Assembly: GCA_022605405.1 (NCBI GenBank)
Contig: JABYQQ010000008.1
Coordinates: forward strand, 744,001 to 808,000
Direction of reading: 5' to 3'
DNA: 64,000 nucleotides
Source: Earliella scabrosa
Taxonomy: Eukaryota > Basidiomycota > Agaricomycetes > Polyporales > Polyporaceae
Below, one piece after another: positions 21,733 through 32,825 of this stretch; the stretch's first letter is position 1, and each line of letters opens with the position of its first letter. The notes beneath the pieces are model-generated. The model worked only from the letters and a program-made list of their open reading frames with translations, ran no database searches and was not told where the DNA came from. A program made the position numbers and the translations under genes.

Positions 21733-23163
21733 GGTTTCACTGTAGGATCCTACGTCGCAAGCACACGTGGAGTTAACTCTGACAGCCGTGACGATGCAAC
21801 CTGAGGATGATATCGATGAGACGTTACGAGGTGGCACGAACAGACCTGTTTGCTCACCTATTATGAGTGGAGGGGCGAGAGCGGGAAGGGGAGCCTTGTG
21901 GGGCGCGATCTGTGGGGCTTATATATGCTGAAAGTTGCACCTGTGGGAGCAGTGGTGCTCACGGTATAGAACATCCGAAACCTCTCTTACTCTATATACC
22001 CACGCGTGGGCTTCGTGAACCTGAATGATGTCCATTGACTGACGGGCATTGACGAGCCGTGTACTGAGACAACAAGACATGCCACCCGCGGGACTGGCGT
22101 CGTCCTATAGATCTGATCGGCGGCGTTAGCGCAGTGAGAAATTCAAGCAACAGCCCAACCGAGCGATTAACGAGCTCGCCTGGACTTCGTTCTCCCCTTC
22201 CCTGTCTGGGTGCGACTACAGCTCTGTTCGTGAAGACAATCCATGGAGGCACTTCACTGTGACATGCACAATGAGCTTGAATTTGGAGCAGCTCTGGCAG
22301 CCTCGGACACCGCCGGTATCAGCGGAGTTCGCGTTCGCGCCCATGGCGAACTTGACCGGAAAGAGCGAAGGAATCCGGCATACCTTCTCGTACCTTGCAG
22401 TGTGAAGAACAACGCTCGAGGTACACACTAGGCCCGCTTGTGAATAGTTCAGCGCGCGCAGCCTGGCGCGCTCGACTTGTCCTCATGCGCGGTATACCAG
22501 CACTGCACATTAGTATGATCTAGCTTGTGTCTGTCCATGGCCTCCAGAGCCCGCGGGCGGCGGTGCTTGCAATGAACGATGTGTACTGTGAAGAAGCCTC
22601 GTCAGCCTGACCGTGAAGGAGGAAGTTTGTACTGCTGGATCAGACTCGTTTCAGCCACGTGGCCAGATCCCGATCCTATACAAGACTCTGGAGGCGCCCT
22701 ACGGAAAGGCGTCATAGAAGACTGATGCAAGTGGTGTGTTGTAGTGACCTTGTGTTGCGATAGAACGTGAAGAGATGGCAGAAACACAGCACCTTGGTTT
22801 CGTGCGCAGATCGCTTGGCTCGTACGGGTAAGTAAGCGTGGCACCGGGCGAGGCTGCAGACGCAGCAATCGGCGCGATACAACCATTGCAGATTCATTTT
22901 ACGCGTGAACGTTGCAAAGAACGCCAGGTCGTACTTCTCCCTCTCGCTCCTTCGGCGCACTGGACAAGCAGACGCCCCATCGTGCCCCATCGCGCTGAAA
23001 CATCCTCTTGACCTTTAATCCACTCGGTGCATCCTGAAGGGTCTCGTTCGAACGAGTCAGCTCCGATTGTGTGCATCATGTCCGAATCTGTCAACATTCG
23101 CTCACAGTGAGTTCATGGGCGATTCATGAAGCATAGAACACTGACCCAGCGAATACTCGGAAG
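21733..23163. other. Intergenic region, nothing recognised
   Basis: About 1.4 kb between the F-box gene and the first MYND gene. Open frames are short and without motifs. No inverted repeat or RNA gene was noticed. Confidence 0.4.
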
Positions 23164-24139
23164 CTAGAGCGAGAGGTACGTGGCCCAAAGGTCGAGAGGC
23201 GCAACACCCGACGTGAAGCTCTCAGGACGCTTGGACACGTACATCCCCAGGACACCCCATCCTGTCTCCCAGTGGTCGGGATCCAAGGGCACCCACGTTG
23301 GCTTTGCGCCCCTCCACCGTTGCACATGCTGCCCGACAATCGGTGGGCCCGGAGTCCCGTCTTCCATCGTCGAGTAGCCGTAGGAGAGTCCCAGCGAGAT
23401 GGTAGCGGTGCATAGGGTGATGAGGTCGCGAAGGATGGTATATGTACGCGGTCTCAGCGCGGTCTCAACTGAGCCATGACTCGGACGATCGAGGCGGCAT
23501 GACTGATAGGAGAGAAACTGGAGCTCCTCGATGTAGTACACGACAGTGATGGCGCCGGCGAAGGATGAGGGAGGCCCGAGTGCTCTGATCTCTGTTGCAT
23601 ACGCCTCACAGCTCTCCTTCGATCGCTCCCATCTATCGCGCAGGAACCCCTCCTCGCCCTCGCCGACCGACCGCATGCGGATGACGCGGAAAAAGCAGGG
23701 GAGGCTCTGGCTGTCCGACGGCGCTTCGAGGTAGACCAAGATGACGCGGTGTGATGCGAGATGGAAGTCCACGCCACCTTCGAGATACACCGTCGCGTGT
23801 ATCATCGTGCTCAGAGCACAATCGTGAATCTCCGTCCATTCCGTAATGACCTTGTCGAACGGCGATTTCCTGATTCCGCGGCGGATTCTCCTCATCACAT
23901 CGAGACCATCCTGGGGGTCGCGACACAATGATCTAAGCCAGGTGTTCGGTCAGCATCATCTTCACAGTGAAGAAGCGACGCGCATATTGCACTGACTTGT
24001 GCGACGGCCAAGCTGATCTCTGGCAGTCCTTGCTGCAATATAAAACCAGCGAACAGCCGGCACACCGTTTCAATGCAGTCCGCAACTCTGATGGGTACTT
24101 GCGGCAGTACGCGCATTCTGCGTTGACGGGAATATCCAT
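23164..24139 (-). CDS. MYND-type zinc finger protein (paralogue A)
   Basis: Exon 1 (24139-23997) holds an N-terminal MYND zinc finger: CAYCRKYP, LKRCAGCSLVLYCSKDCQ and W-SHK. The CxxC, CxxC, CxxxC and HxxxC ligand pattern can be followed into the intron junction. The 63 bp intron (23996-23933) splits the Lys codon in SHK after its second base. Exon 2 (23932-23164) encodes about 255 residues without a known domain, including MIHATVYLEGGVDFHLASHR. The total is 303 residues. MYND fingers mediate protein-protein contacts. No SET domain is visible, so this is not an obvious methyltransferase. A paralogue lies 350 bp upstream on the same strand, and a more distant one is on the opposite strand at 26 kb. 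Confidence 0.85.
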
Positions 24140-24489
24140 GGGACAAGAGTGATGTTCGAGATGGAGAACGAGAACGAGTTGGACTGATGAGGCGAGAGCA
24201 GAAGAGAGACTCTAGTGGAGGAGAGGCAAACGCGAGAGACACGAGGCTGAGGGGCATGGGTGGGTTCTCTCGGTATATGCCGATGCAGTATCGGTCAGCT
24301 ACTTCATCCATTCGTCGCATCGATATCTGTAGAATCTGCACCGTGGCAAGACGAGAGCTTGGCACCGGGATAAGAAACGCAGATCAAGCAGCAAAACAGC
24401 GATTCGGTGCTGAGGAAGCCAGGAGCGATCAGTCACACAGTCATAGCTATCGCGACAAGTGCCACTCACCACAACGGCGCGTATCGAGA

Positions 24490-25469
24490 TTACAGTTGAC
24501 GGTACTGAGCCCAGATGTCGCGAGGATTGAGCCCAGACCGGTAGAACTCGAGATACTGTACCATGCGCGCGGCCAGGTCGTCCCAAACCGAGTCATGGAC
24601 AGGTGTTCGCTTCCAATCTTTCCTCGAACGTTGATATTCCTCTATCACGGGTTCGGGCCGACTATGCCACGGCGGGCAGGAGTACGAATGTCCGTTCGCG
24701 ATGCTGTAGCTGCACATGGCCACTAGATCGCTGAGGAGTGCGCGGGTCTGCGGGTTGAGGGCGGTGTCGTCCGTATGACGGAGGCGGTGTATATCTGTGT
24801 GTACACCATGAGACCGGTGGTTCCGAGGACAGAGACCAGGGTGATGAACCCGGCGAGGAACCGGTCCTGCGTCCCCATATGGGCCGCTCGAGCGGCGCAG
24901 GCGCTCTGCATCCTGTCCCAGTTGTCGCGCAAGATAAACTGTCGGTCCCTGTCCGAGACTTCCAGGAGCGCAATGCGGAACGCTTTGGCCGGGTTACCGC
25001 CCTCCATCTGTGCGCCCAGAGGCACTACTACGAGCACTACGGCTCGGGGCGATGTCAGATTGCGATTGACGCCGCCTTCGAGGTATACAGTCGCGTTGAT
25101 CATGACCGTGAGCTCGTAGAGATGAGCGTCATTCCAGGCTTTGATAGCCTGGGTGGCCGCCGCTCCGCTACGAGAGCCTGTGGAGTTGAAGGGTGTGGGA
25201 GGCCCGCCATCGCCCTGGCCTGTTGTCTCCCACGGACGGCACAGCAGTCTGTCAACCAAATTGAACACAATCAATGTTTGTCTTGACACAAGCAGAGCAA
25301 CGTACTTGTGCGTTGGCCATGCAGCCTTTTGGCACTCTCTACTGCAATACAGTACCACTACGCAGCCGGCGCAACGTTTCAAGGGAGGGTTCGCGGGGGG
25401 TTTATCGCAATTTGCGCATCTTCCAGGTATCGGTGTGAGACCGTATACAGGTGCAGCCGGATCATCCAT
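24490..25469 (-). CDS. MYND-type zinc finger protein (paralogue B), reading frame broken or spliced near 24.77 kb
   Basis: The finger CANCDKPP-LKRCAGCVVVLYCSRECQ-WPTHK is in exon 1 (25469-25306). The intron 25305-25249 interrupts the same Lys codon as in paralogue A. The body matches A (MINATVYLEGGVN, then the region before SYSIANGHSYS). The frame breaks between about 24765 and 24806. A 59 bp intron at 24806-24748 (GTGTAC to CCCGCAG) would restore it and give 287 residues. The sequence inside that putative intron (DTALNP in the downstream frame) still resembles ETALRP of paralogue A, so a one-base frameshift is an equal explanation. I chose the ATG at 25469 by comparison with A. Function is unknown beyond the finger. 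Confidence 0.75.
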
Positions 25470-25544
25470 GCAGTTGCTATTCAGTCCTGAGTTGGTGATG
25501 TGTGGCCTGCGAGCGGTGTCGGCGTACGTCGCAGCGAACCTCAA

Positions 25545-26031
25545 GTACTTAAACTTGGTACCGGTTGAGCGCAGGTTGACGTCAGCCAGGGAAGTTTCAT
25601 GCGGAGAACTCGGGTGTAGTAGTCTCCGACTAATCGGAGCTCAACTTTCATAAGGCGGCACATCAAACTCTAAGCGTCTATGGGACAACCCTCAGTTCGT
25701 CGTGCAACGTCCATGCTTTGTCCTAATATCGAGGAGCAGTACCTTGGCAGTGCCTACTACGAGTCTCCGGCGACCATTGAAGGCAAGGAACGGACAAACA
25801 ATGCCTAGGGTTTTAAGCGGCTGACTGGACCTACGAGGCAGACAGCACGTTCAGTATTGCACTTCTAGCGCACCTGGTTCGGGAATACTAGTGAACAATC
25901 GGGACGTACCTCGCAAGGAAGCTTTGGCATGTCCGAGCCACTGAGGTAGGTGATGTGAAAGGGCGAAGCCCCGTGCCACACCATAGCCTACATCTATCCC
26001 TTCTACCACCACCATCATCCCAACATTCGAC
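25545..26031. other. Divergent promoter between MYND paralogues B and C
   Basis: The gap between two head-to-head MYND genes has no recognised gene. Any shared promoter control is speculative. Confidence 0.35.
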
Positions 26032-27099
26032 ATGAGCCATCCCCAGGAAGAGCTCGAGCTGACCTCCTTCGCCGCAGAGACAGCTCTCGGCTCAAGGTGT
26101 GGACAATGCGGAAAGCCTGGCAGCAGCCAAGACGGGAAACTGCGCAAATGCAGTAGCTGCCGGGTCGCTTTGTATTGTAGCAGAGAATGCCAGAAGGCAG
26201 CGTGGCGTTCGCACAAGTGGGTCCCTTCGCCAACACATCCGCAGACAACTTCATCCTGGAGCTGATTGTGATTGTTCCGCCGCAGGTCCCAATGTCGCCT
26301 GACAGCATCCGAGACGGGCGTGCAAAACGAGCGGCCGTTCTCGTACGTGCTCTCTGGCCGCCAGCCATCCCCGTACCATCTCCTTCCTAGTCGCATCAGC
26401 GAGTACTCATCCCGGGCTTCCCTGTTACAAGACTTCCGCGAATACCTAGACATCCACTTTTGGGCCATCACGCAAGGCATCCGCGCCGCCGTGCATCTCG
26501 TACCCGGTGGCGTAGAGGCCGTCATGTCCGCCACCGCGCCGCTCCTCATGAACTTCATCGTCTTCCCGCACCAAGTCCCCTCCCCCACCCCAGCCAACTC
26601 GTGGTGCATCGAGCAGTGGACCATCCACTCCGTGCATTCGCTCCTCAATGCGGCCCCGAACATCAAGCACATGTGGGGCGACGCGCGCCCGGAATACAGA
26701 GAGCTCGCGGCGCAGATGGCGGCGGAGAACGACCCGCGCTACCTCGGCCTCCTCCCGGTGATTTACACGTTCAAGGACACGAACCACTTCATGCTCACCT
26801 ACCAGCCGCTGTACCGCCCGCGCGACCCGGAGCTCGTGCGCGCGCAGTCTACGCAGGACGCGATCCTGGACTTCAAAAGGATGTGCGAGAGCTACACTAG
26901 CCAGGGTCTCCCGCTCAAGAGGGTCGAGGGCGACGCGTTCGCGCTGCCTGGACGGCTGGTGAAGCTTCAGAAGAAGCAATGGGGCTGGACCCCGCTCTTC
27001 GACGACTGGACGGGGCAGCGCGTTGAGTTCAACGGGCAATACAACTTCAAGACCAGGAAGTGCATACCACACCTCATGCAGTTTGTCACCTCGCTCTGA
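26032..27099 (+). CDS. MYND-type zinc finger protein (paralogue C)
   Basis: Exons 26032-26216 and 26286-27099 give 332 residues. The MYND finger is at about residues 24-61: CGQCGKPG, LRKCSSCRVALYCSRECQ, W-SHK. The single intron splits the SHK lysine codon at the same position and phase as in paralogues A and B, which supports common descent although the C-terminal region differs. That region includes HFWAITQGIRAAVHLVPGG and QKKQWGWTPLFDDWTGQ and matches no domain I know. It runs head-to-head with paralogue B. It probably acts through protein-protein contacts, and its location is unknown. Confidence 0.85.
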
Positions 27100-27611
27100 G
27101 TTCTAGTTTGACTTCTGGCAAGTGGTTCTAAGCATCGGATACTATGTACTGCAAGGCTGACCTTGTGATTGCACAGTCACATCACACCTCATTTGATTCA
27201 TGTTGTATCGCTAGTCATACGCACCTCCAACGTTATCCCTGTCCTGTAGCTAGAACTGCGTTGTCGGCGCAATTCATATCGTCGTGAGTTCGCATGTATT
27301 TCTGTGCGAGACACCCGCGCGGTACATTGTCGATGGGCGTGTCGACCGCTACGGTACTAGTTTGCCATTGGCCGCTTCAGCTACATGGGAGGCATCCAGT
27401 CAACCCACAATACGACGCGCCTCGATCATCGCGGCAAACCGCCAGGTGTTACGTATGTACACTGTCAACGGATGTGTGTCATTGTGCGTACACGCCAGAG
27501 GATACCAGCCCCTTTCATATTTCACCACCCTCATGTCTTCATCGACGACGAGCTCGACTCCATGAATGTACATGCGCATCGCAAGTGTCACTATCCATGT
27601 CGACGTAGCAT

Positions 27612-29361
27612 CTACTCATCTGAATCACTCTCATCACTGGTCACACCGTCCTCGCGAACATTGATCACGACGTCGACGCCCACCTCCCTCACCGCTTGCA
27701 CGAACTCATCGCGCACGCTGTCCACGTTCGCGAGCTCAAGCCTCTTCAGCCCGACGCCCTTCTCCTTCCGCGACGTGCAGCACTGCAGCACGACCTTCTC
27801 GAGCTCGGCGGTGAGCTCCACAGAGACGAACGCGATCTCCTCCAGCCGCGGGCAGCTCAGCGCGGCGGGAAGCGTTCCCCCGGGCATCTCGAGCCGCTCC
27901 TGGACCTCCACGAGCGTGTTGAGCGCGCCAGCGATCGTTGCCTGCCCGAGCGACGACAGCCGCAGAGCGCGGAGGCCCGACGCCCAGTCGAACACCCGCC
28001 GCCACGCCTCGTACTCGGGCAGGTTATGTTTAATATCGGAGACGACGAGCGTGTCAAGGTCGCTCAGGAGATGGCGTGCGGACATCTGCTGGAACGCGCG
28101 GCCAGCGTCCTCGACGGCAACGCGGAGGCGCATCACTCGGTCGTCCGCCCTGCCGACCGCGGGGTGGCGGAAGACGATCTCCGCGCACCGCCTGTGGATG
28201 TTCAGGCTGAAGTCGATCTGGTGGATCTTCGCGAGCCCGGGGAGCCGGCTGCGGTCCTCTGGAATGACGATGTATGAGCGGGGCATGCCCGGCGCGAGCC
28301 TCTCGTCGGCAGTGGAGATGTTGTAGCGAGTCGTCTGGGGCAGGGTGAGGCGGGAGAGGAGCCAGGAAACGACGGACGGCGGCAGGAGCGCAGTCTTGAA
28401 GGTAGACAGGAATGGGAGGGAGACGTTCGTGGCCTCATCAATGACAGGATCGATCTCCAACGGAAAAGGAACGACGCTGAAGTACTTCATTTCAAGACAT
28501 AGCGTTTGGAGATCGGGACACTGTTGCAGTATCTTCCAAGAGTCGCGGTCGGGTCGGAGGAGCCATGTCGGGGGTCCTCAGATCGAGCGTCGTCAACTTT
28601 CTGTACACGGCTGAGTCCCAACGGATGTGGAACGGGTGGAGACGCAGTGTACGGAGGGCGGGAAAGTCAAAAGGGTCTCTCCGGCCCCCCGGATACATAC
28701 CCAGACCGTGCTGGAGCATTGCGACCGTCTCCCTGTCGAGGCGTTCTTCTACATCGATGACGAGGGTCTCCAGGTTGGGCGCGGTCAGGTGGTCGAGGTT
28801 GAACAAGATGTAGCCGGTCGACTTGAGGTCATAGAGCTCGACGACCAACGACCGGAACCGACTGATCATCTGGCTCAACATCAAGCCAAATATCCTGAGA
28901 TTACCCGTATGCCCGATCTGGACACGGACGTCGACGAGATGTTGTTTTGCACGTGCCAGGAACGTATCAGTCTTGTCGGGGTGTGTGATAGAGATGTGCG
29001 TCCACAAGTGAGGGTTGTCGACCGCAATCGAGCGCCATGCGCGACAGACGTGCGTGATGTGTACGAGGTCCTCGTTGTGGTTCTGGGCTGCGAGGACGGA
29101 GAAGATCCTGACGAGGAGTTCGGTCGGGATGCGGTTGATCTTTGACCCCGTGTTACGCACGCCTCGCAGGTGGAGAGCAACGTTGGCGATTGCGGCCGTC
29201 GCACCCTCGAGAACAGCGAGTCGCTCGTCGATGATTTCGTTGAGATGATGCTGCGACATACTCATAGAGTCCACAAGTTGGAGGTCCTGTAACCGAACCG
29301 TCTCCCCAGATGTCGGTACATCGTTGGAAGTCAGGTCGACGTATGCGGGAAGATTCGGCAT
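27612..29361 (-). pseudogene. F-box protein (paralogue 3) with an internal frameshift
   Basis: Two open segments, 29361-28492 and 28490-27612, together cover one F-box protein of about 580 residues. The N-terminus has a leader, then the F-box IPTELLVRIFSVLAA with VCRAWRSIAVDNPHLWTH. After LRTPDMAPPT the frame is lost. Moving one base near 28545-28553 restores WKILQQCPDLQTL, which matches the equivalent stretch in the two other F-box genes (LHRCPDLQSF, LRQCPDLESF). No intron with good borders bridges this without deleting the conserved LRTPDMAPP. The C-terminal part stays open and ends in an acidic tail (TSDESDSDE). It is either a recently broken gene or an assembly error of one base in a run of C and G. 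Confidence 0.8.
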
Positions 29362-29792
29362 GACTGAGACGAATATGTCATGAGGTGCTCGATACAGGGG
29401 AGATCAGTTGTCACTCACTTGTTGTGCCGCTTCGGAACACTGGGGGGACGATGGGGAGGACAACCTCTGGAGGGAGGTTCGAACCCGTTGGCCGCCTTTT
29501 AAGTTGGGGGACTGGCTTCCATTGCGAGCCACGTGGCCGGCGGGGGAAGCAGCTTCCTGACGGGAGGATCTGGGTAGGATTACGGCTCATTTGACGTACT
29601 TACGACGAGAATGGCGGGCAACAGCACTCTATAGTTGCAAAATGAATTTGAGTGGATGCGATTCTGCATGCCTGTATGGTAGTATGTACCTGTACTGTCC
29701 TTCCGCAGACCGAAGTGCATCAGGAAACGCTGATTTCTCCGGGCGGAGCGCGCCATCTCCGCGGCTCCGTCGCCCTCCGGCTAGATTAGATG
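29362..29792. other. Upstream flank of F-box paralogue 3
   Basis: The upstream region of the minus-strand F-box gene merges into the inverted-repeat element. A GTTCGAACCC at about 29479 looks like a tRNA T-loop, but no matching arms surround it. Confidence 0.35.
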
Positions 29793-30570
29793 CCTCCGCT
29801 AGGCGCCTGATAGAGAAGCGTGTCTCCGTCCAGAGAGCCTGTCTCTATCTGGGTCGTCCGTCTCTACGGGAGGTACCTGCTCCTGTAGACTTGACCGGCT
29901 TCGTGTAGTTGTGATGATATGGGTTCATGGTCGTGTCTGGATGAAACTGGGTGCTGCTAGGCATCACAGCTATCGAGTTTCAATGACGTGCCAGTGGACC
30001 ACGGGCACCCGGCGGGTCACAGGCTACAGCTATGAGTACTTACCAGTGGTATTTCCTTGTACTACCCGTGAATTACTGGTGGCACATGGAGCTACTTTTA
30101 TAACAGTGCTCGAGGTGGGTGCTCGTCTAGAACATATCTCATTGTCAGTATGTGTCGGCCGACGGCGGGGCACTCCAGAATAGACGCCCTATCAAGGCTT
30201 GCAGAGCCGGGCCCCTCCTGTAAGTACGCAGTCCGGTCCTCAGAGATGTTGAACAGTCTGAGTAGCGCAGCTATCTCTATCAGAATTAGTTAGTAATAGA
30301 GTACAGTCATGAATCACCGTTGTACTTGTCAGAACTTGTACTAGCCTGAGGTCATCGGCCCCAACAAATTACTGGAGCCGTTCTCCATGGATTCTAGTTG
30401 CTCTAGGACTCAGATTACGACTGAAATGATAAGTGAATACGTTATGAAGCCAGCCCACGCCCCTGCTGTGCCTCCGCACTGTGACGGAGACAAGGCCCTC
30501 CGCATAGAGACGGATAGAGACAGCAGTCTCTGGATAGAGACACGGTCTCTGCCGAGCGCTAGGCGGAGAT
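29793..30570. mobile_element. Inverted-repeat element rich in GTCTCT/CTCCG motifs
   Basis: The left arm (about 29793-29880) aligns with the reverse complement of the right arm (about 30484-30570) at roughly three bases in four. Shared blocks include CTCCGC-TAG-GCGC, GTGTCTC, TCCAGAGA, CTGTCTCTATC and CCGTCTCTA. The same short words recur within each arm, with four ATAGAGAC copies on the right. This sub-terminal clustering is typical of transposase-binding regions. The right end also holds a GCGGAGAT/ATCTCCGC palindrome at about 30562-30581. No transposase gene was seen between the arms. The outer limits could extend some 30-60 bp each way. Confidence 0.6.
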
Positions 30571-30855
30571 TTCAATCTCCGCATAATGGGGGGGCCTCTC
30601 CATCACTCCATCACTCCGCTTAGGTTTGTGTAGTCGGGATAGCTAGCTCGGCGTTTCCTGATGTGGCAAGAGATGGGCGACCCCAAGAAACCCCAGGAGA
30701 ACACGGATAGCCAAGCGCAAGTAGTGAGCAGACTGAGCACACCAGGAAACCACCAGATAGCAAGCCACCATAGCACAAAAGACGACAATGCACCAGCACT
30801 CGAACACCGGGAACGAACGGTCGACCGCGGAACCTCCTCAAGCTCAAGAACGCAG

Positions 30856-31766
30856 TCAGCCGCCGTCCATGCCGCCCTCGCATCCGCCCTCGCCGACGTC
30901 CTCCTTGCACTTGTCCTTGGCCCGCATGTTCTCCCCCGCGACGCGGTCCCTGCGGCGCTTCTCCATGATGATATACGTGAGGACGACCATGTCGATGTCG
31001 AGCGACGTCGGCTCGATCTGCAGGCACCACTTGCGCTCGCCCTTGAAGAAGCCCTCTTGCACCGCCTCCTCCGCCGTCCATGCGACCGCCCGTTTCGTCT
31101 TGAGGTGCAAGAGCTGTGAAGGGGGCGGAGGGTTGCGGGATGGTGCGCGGGAGGGGGTGGATCAGCGCGCGAGCGAGAGGAACACGAGAAAGCGCGGACG
31201 TACGACGTTCCCGACACCCTTGACCTCCTTCCACTTGTACTCCTCGTTGTCGTTACCCAGGAAATACCGCGTCCTGCACGTGTCAGTCCCAGTCAGCATC
31301 CACCATGTCGCCCCCTCGACCGCGAACACCCAACAGCGAACACACCCCACTCCGCGCCCCACCAACCCGAGCCAAACACTTGAGCTCGAACCGAGCCAAC
31401 TCACGCCGTAAACTTCTTGCAGCCCATCTTGTACAAGAACGCGCGCACCTCGAGCTCCTGCATCGTCCCATCAAACACATTGCTCCTCACCACCGCGTGC
31501 GCCCCGAACCGCCACGGCCACTCGACCTCCCCCACGACGCTATCCGCCTCGCACTCCGCCGGGCGGCGGATGCGCAGCACGCGCGAGCCCCGCGCCGTCG
31601 TCCCAGTCGTCACCTGGTAGTGCGGCACCCCGTTCGCGGACACGAGCGTCGTCCGCTCCGGGTCGTTGCGCGCGAGGAAGAGGCGCATGCTCGTCCGCGT
31701 CGACGTCGGCGACGGCGCGATCGGCGCGCGGGGCTCGTCGATGGCGGTGTGCTTGAGGTGGACCAT
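30856..31766 (-). CDS. DUF6593-like protein, probably basidiomycete-specific
   Basis: Three exons: 31766-31405, a middle exon of about 80 bp around 31200-31280, and a last exon around 31120-30856. Motifs are MRLFLARNDPERTTL and VEWPWRFGAHAVVR in exon 1, TRYFLGNDNEEYKWKE in exon 2 and VVLTYIIMEKRRRDR near the C-terminus. A short Lys/Glu/Gly tail follows. This pattern (start strand pairs, a YKWK motif and a C-terminal YIIMEKRRR) resembles proteins annotated as DUF6593, which I know mainly from Agaricomycetes and which have no known function. There is no signal peptide. I base the family call on recall of the pattern only. Confidence 0.75.
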
Positions 31767-32825
31767 GCCGGGCGAGGAGCGGGTGGCAGGTTTTGCGATT
31801 GACGGAGATGGTGAAGAGAACGGAGGAGGTTCGCGGTGGTGAGAAGGGCGGCGGGAGTGGATGGGCAGGCGGCCGCGGCTACCCTTCAAATTGTTGTCGG
31901 CATTGCGAACGGGTCTTGGAGCCTGAGGAGACGGGATTGACCAGCCTCATCTCGTTGTTTGCCTCAATTGCAAGTCAGAACGCGCTGTTGGCCACCAGCC
32001 ACCCCGAAGAGCTCCAAGGCATCTTGCTTTCCGCTCTCGGCTGCGGCATGTGTGTGGGCGTGTGGACCGATAGCAGCACCCCCTGGCAGTCAATATTCAG
32101 CATAGAAAGAACCAACGGCCGTACTCGAACCCGATGTCTAGTTGCGAGGCGAGCACGAAGTACGCAGGCCCATACACGTGTATGGTCAGCCACGGGAACT
32201 GCCTCAGAAAAGCCCGGATACAAACCACTTGCGGCACACAGGCTCCTCTCTTGAGCGAGACTCCACAGCGGAGCAAAGCCAGAGCCTGCGCATCCACTTC
32301 CTCGAGGAGGTAGGTCACCGGGAAGAAGTACGCAGCCAACGTCTGTTCGGAGGCAGATCTCGACGCCGAACCGCCCGGACGCAGTAGCAAGCCACGCATC
32401 GGACGGCGTATCGAGCCAGAAAGCAGGATAGTCTTGCGAGAGTGCTACATAAGGATACTAGCTAGCCACTACTACCAATATCAATACCGATACCGATCGC
32501 GCGAACGCGAGACCCAGGGCCACACGCAATCCGCCGGCGCCACAACACGACATCGTACGTCCAGTAAGCTACACTATATACACCGTGTCGGTGCGCACGC
32601 ACCGTCCCTGCCAGCCATAGTATCCCAGGTCCCATTCGCACATACACTCATCGCCGCCGCCGTCACCGTCCGCGCAGTCGGCAGCGTCGCAATCGTGGGT
32701 TGTGTCGTGTCGTGTCAGGCCATGTCACCCCGCCACACCTGCCGCACGTCCCATAGCATAGCGTACAACCTCCGCCGTCCGGTCGCCCGCACCGCCGCCC
32801 AGGTCAACGCGATCGCAGACATGAC
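31767..32825. other. Intergenic region, nothing recognised
   Basis: About 1 kb upstream of the DUF6593-like gene and downstream of HAT1. A short simple-sequence run (accaatatcaataccgatac) is near 32470-32500. No gene was supported. Confidence 0.4.

Noticed and set aside
28540..28620. Intron to explain the F-box paralogue 3 frame loss
   Set aside because: The only workable borders would remove LRTPDMAPPT, which is conserved in the paralogues.
29471..29490. GTTCGAACCC, resembling a tRNA T-loop
   Set aside because: No complementary T-stem, anticodon arm or acceptor stem can be folded around it.
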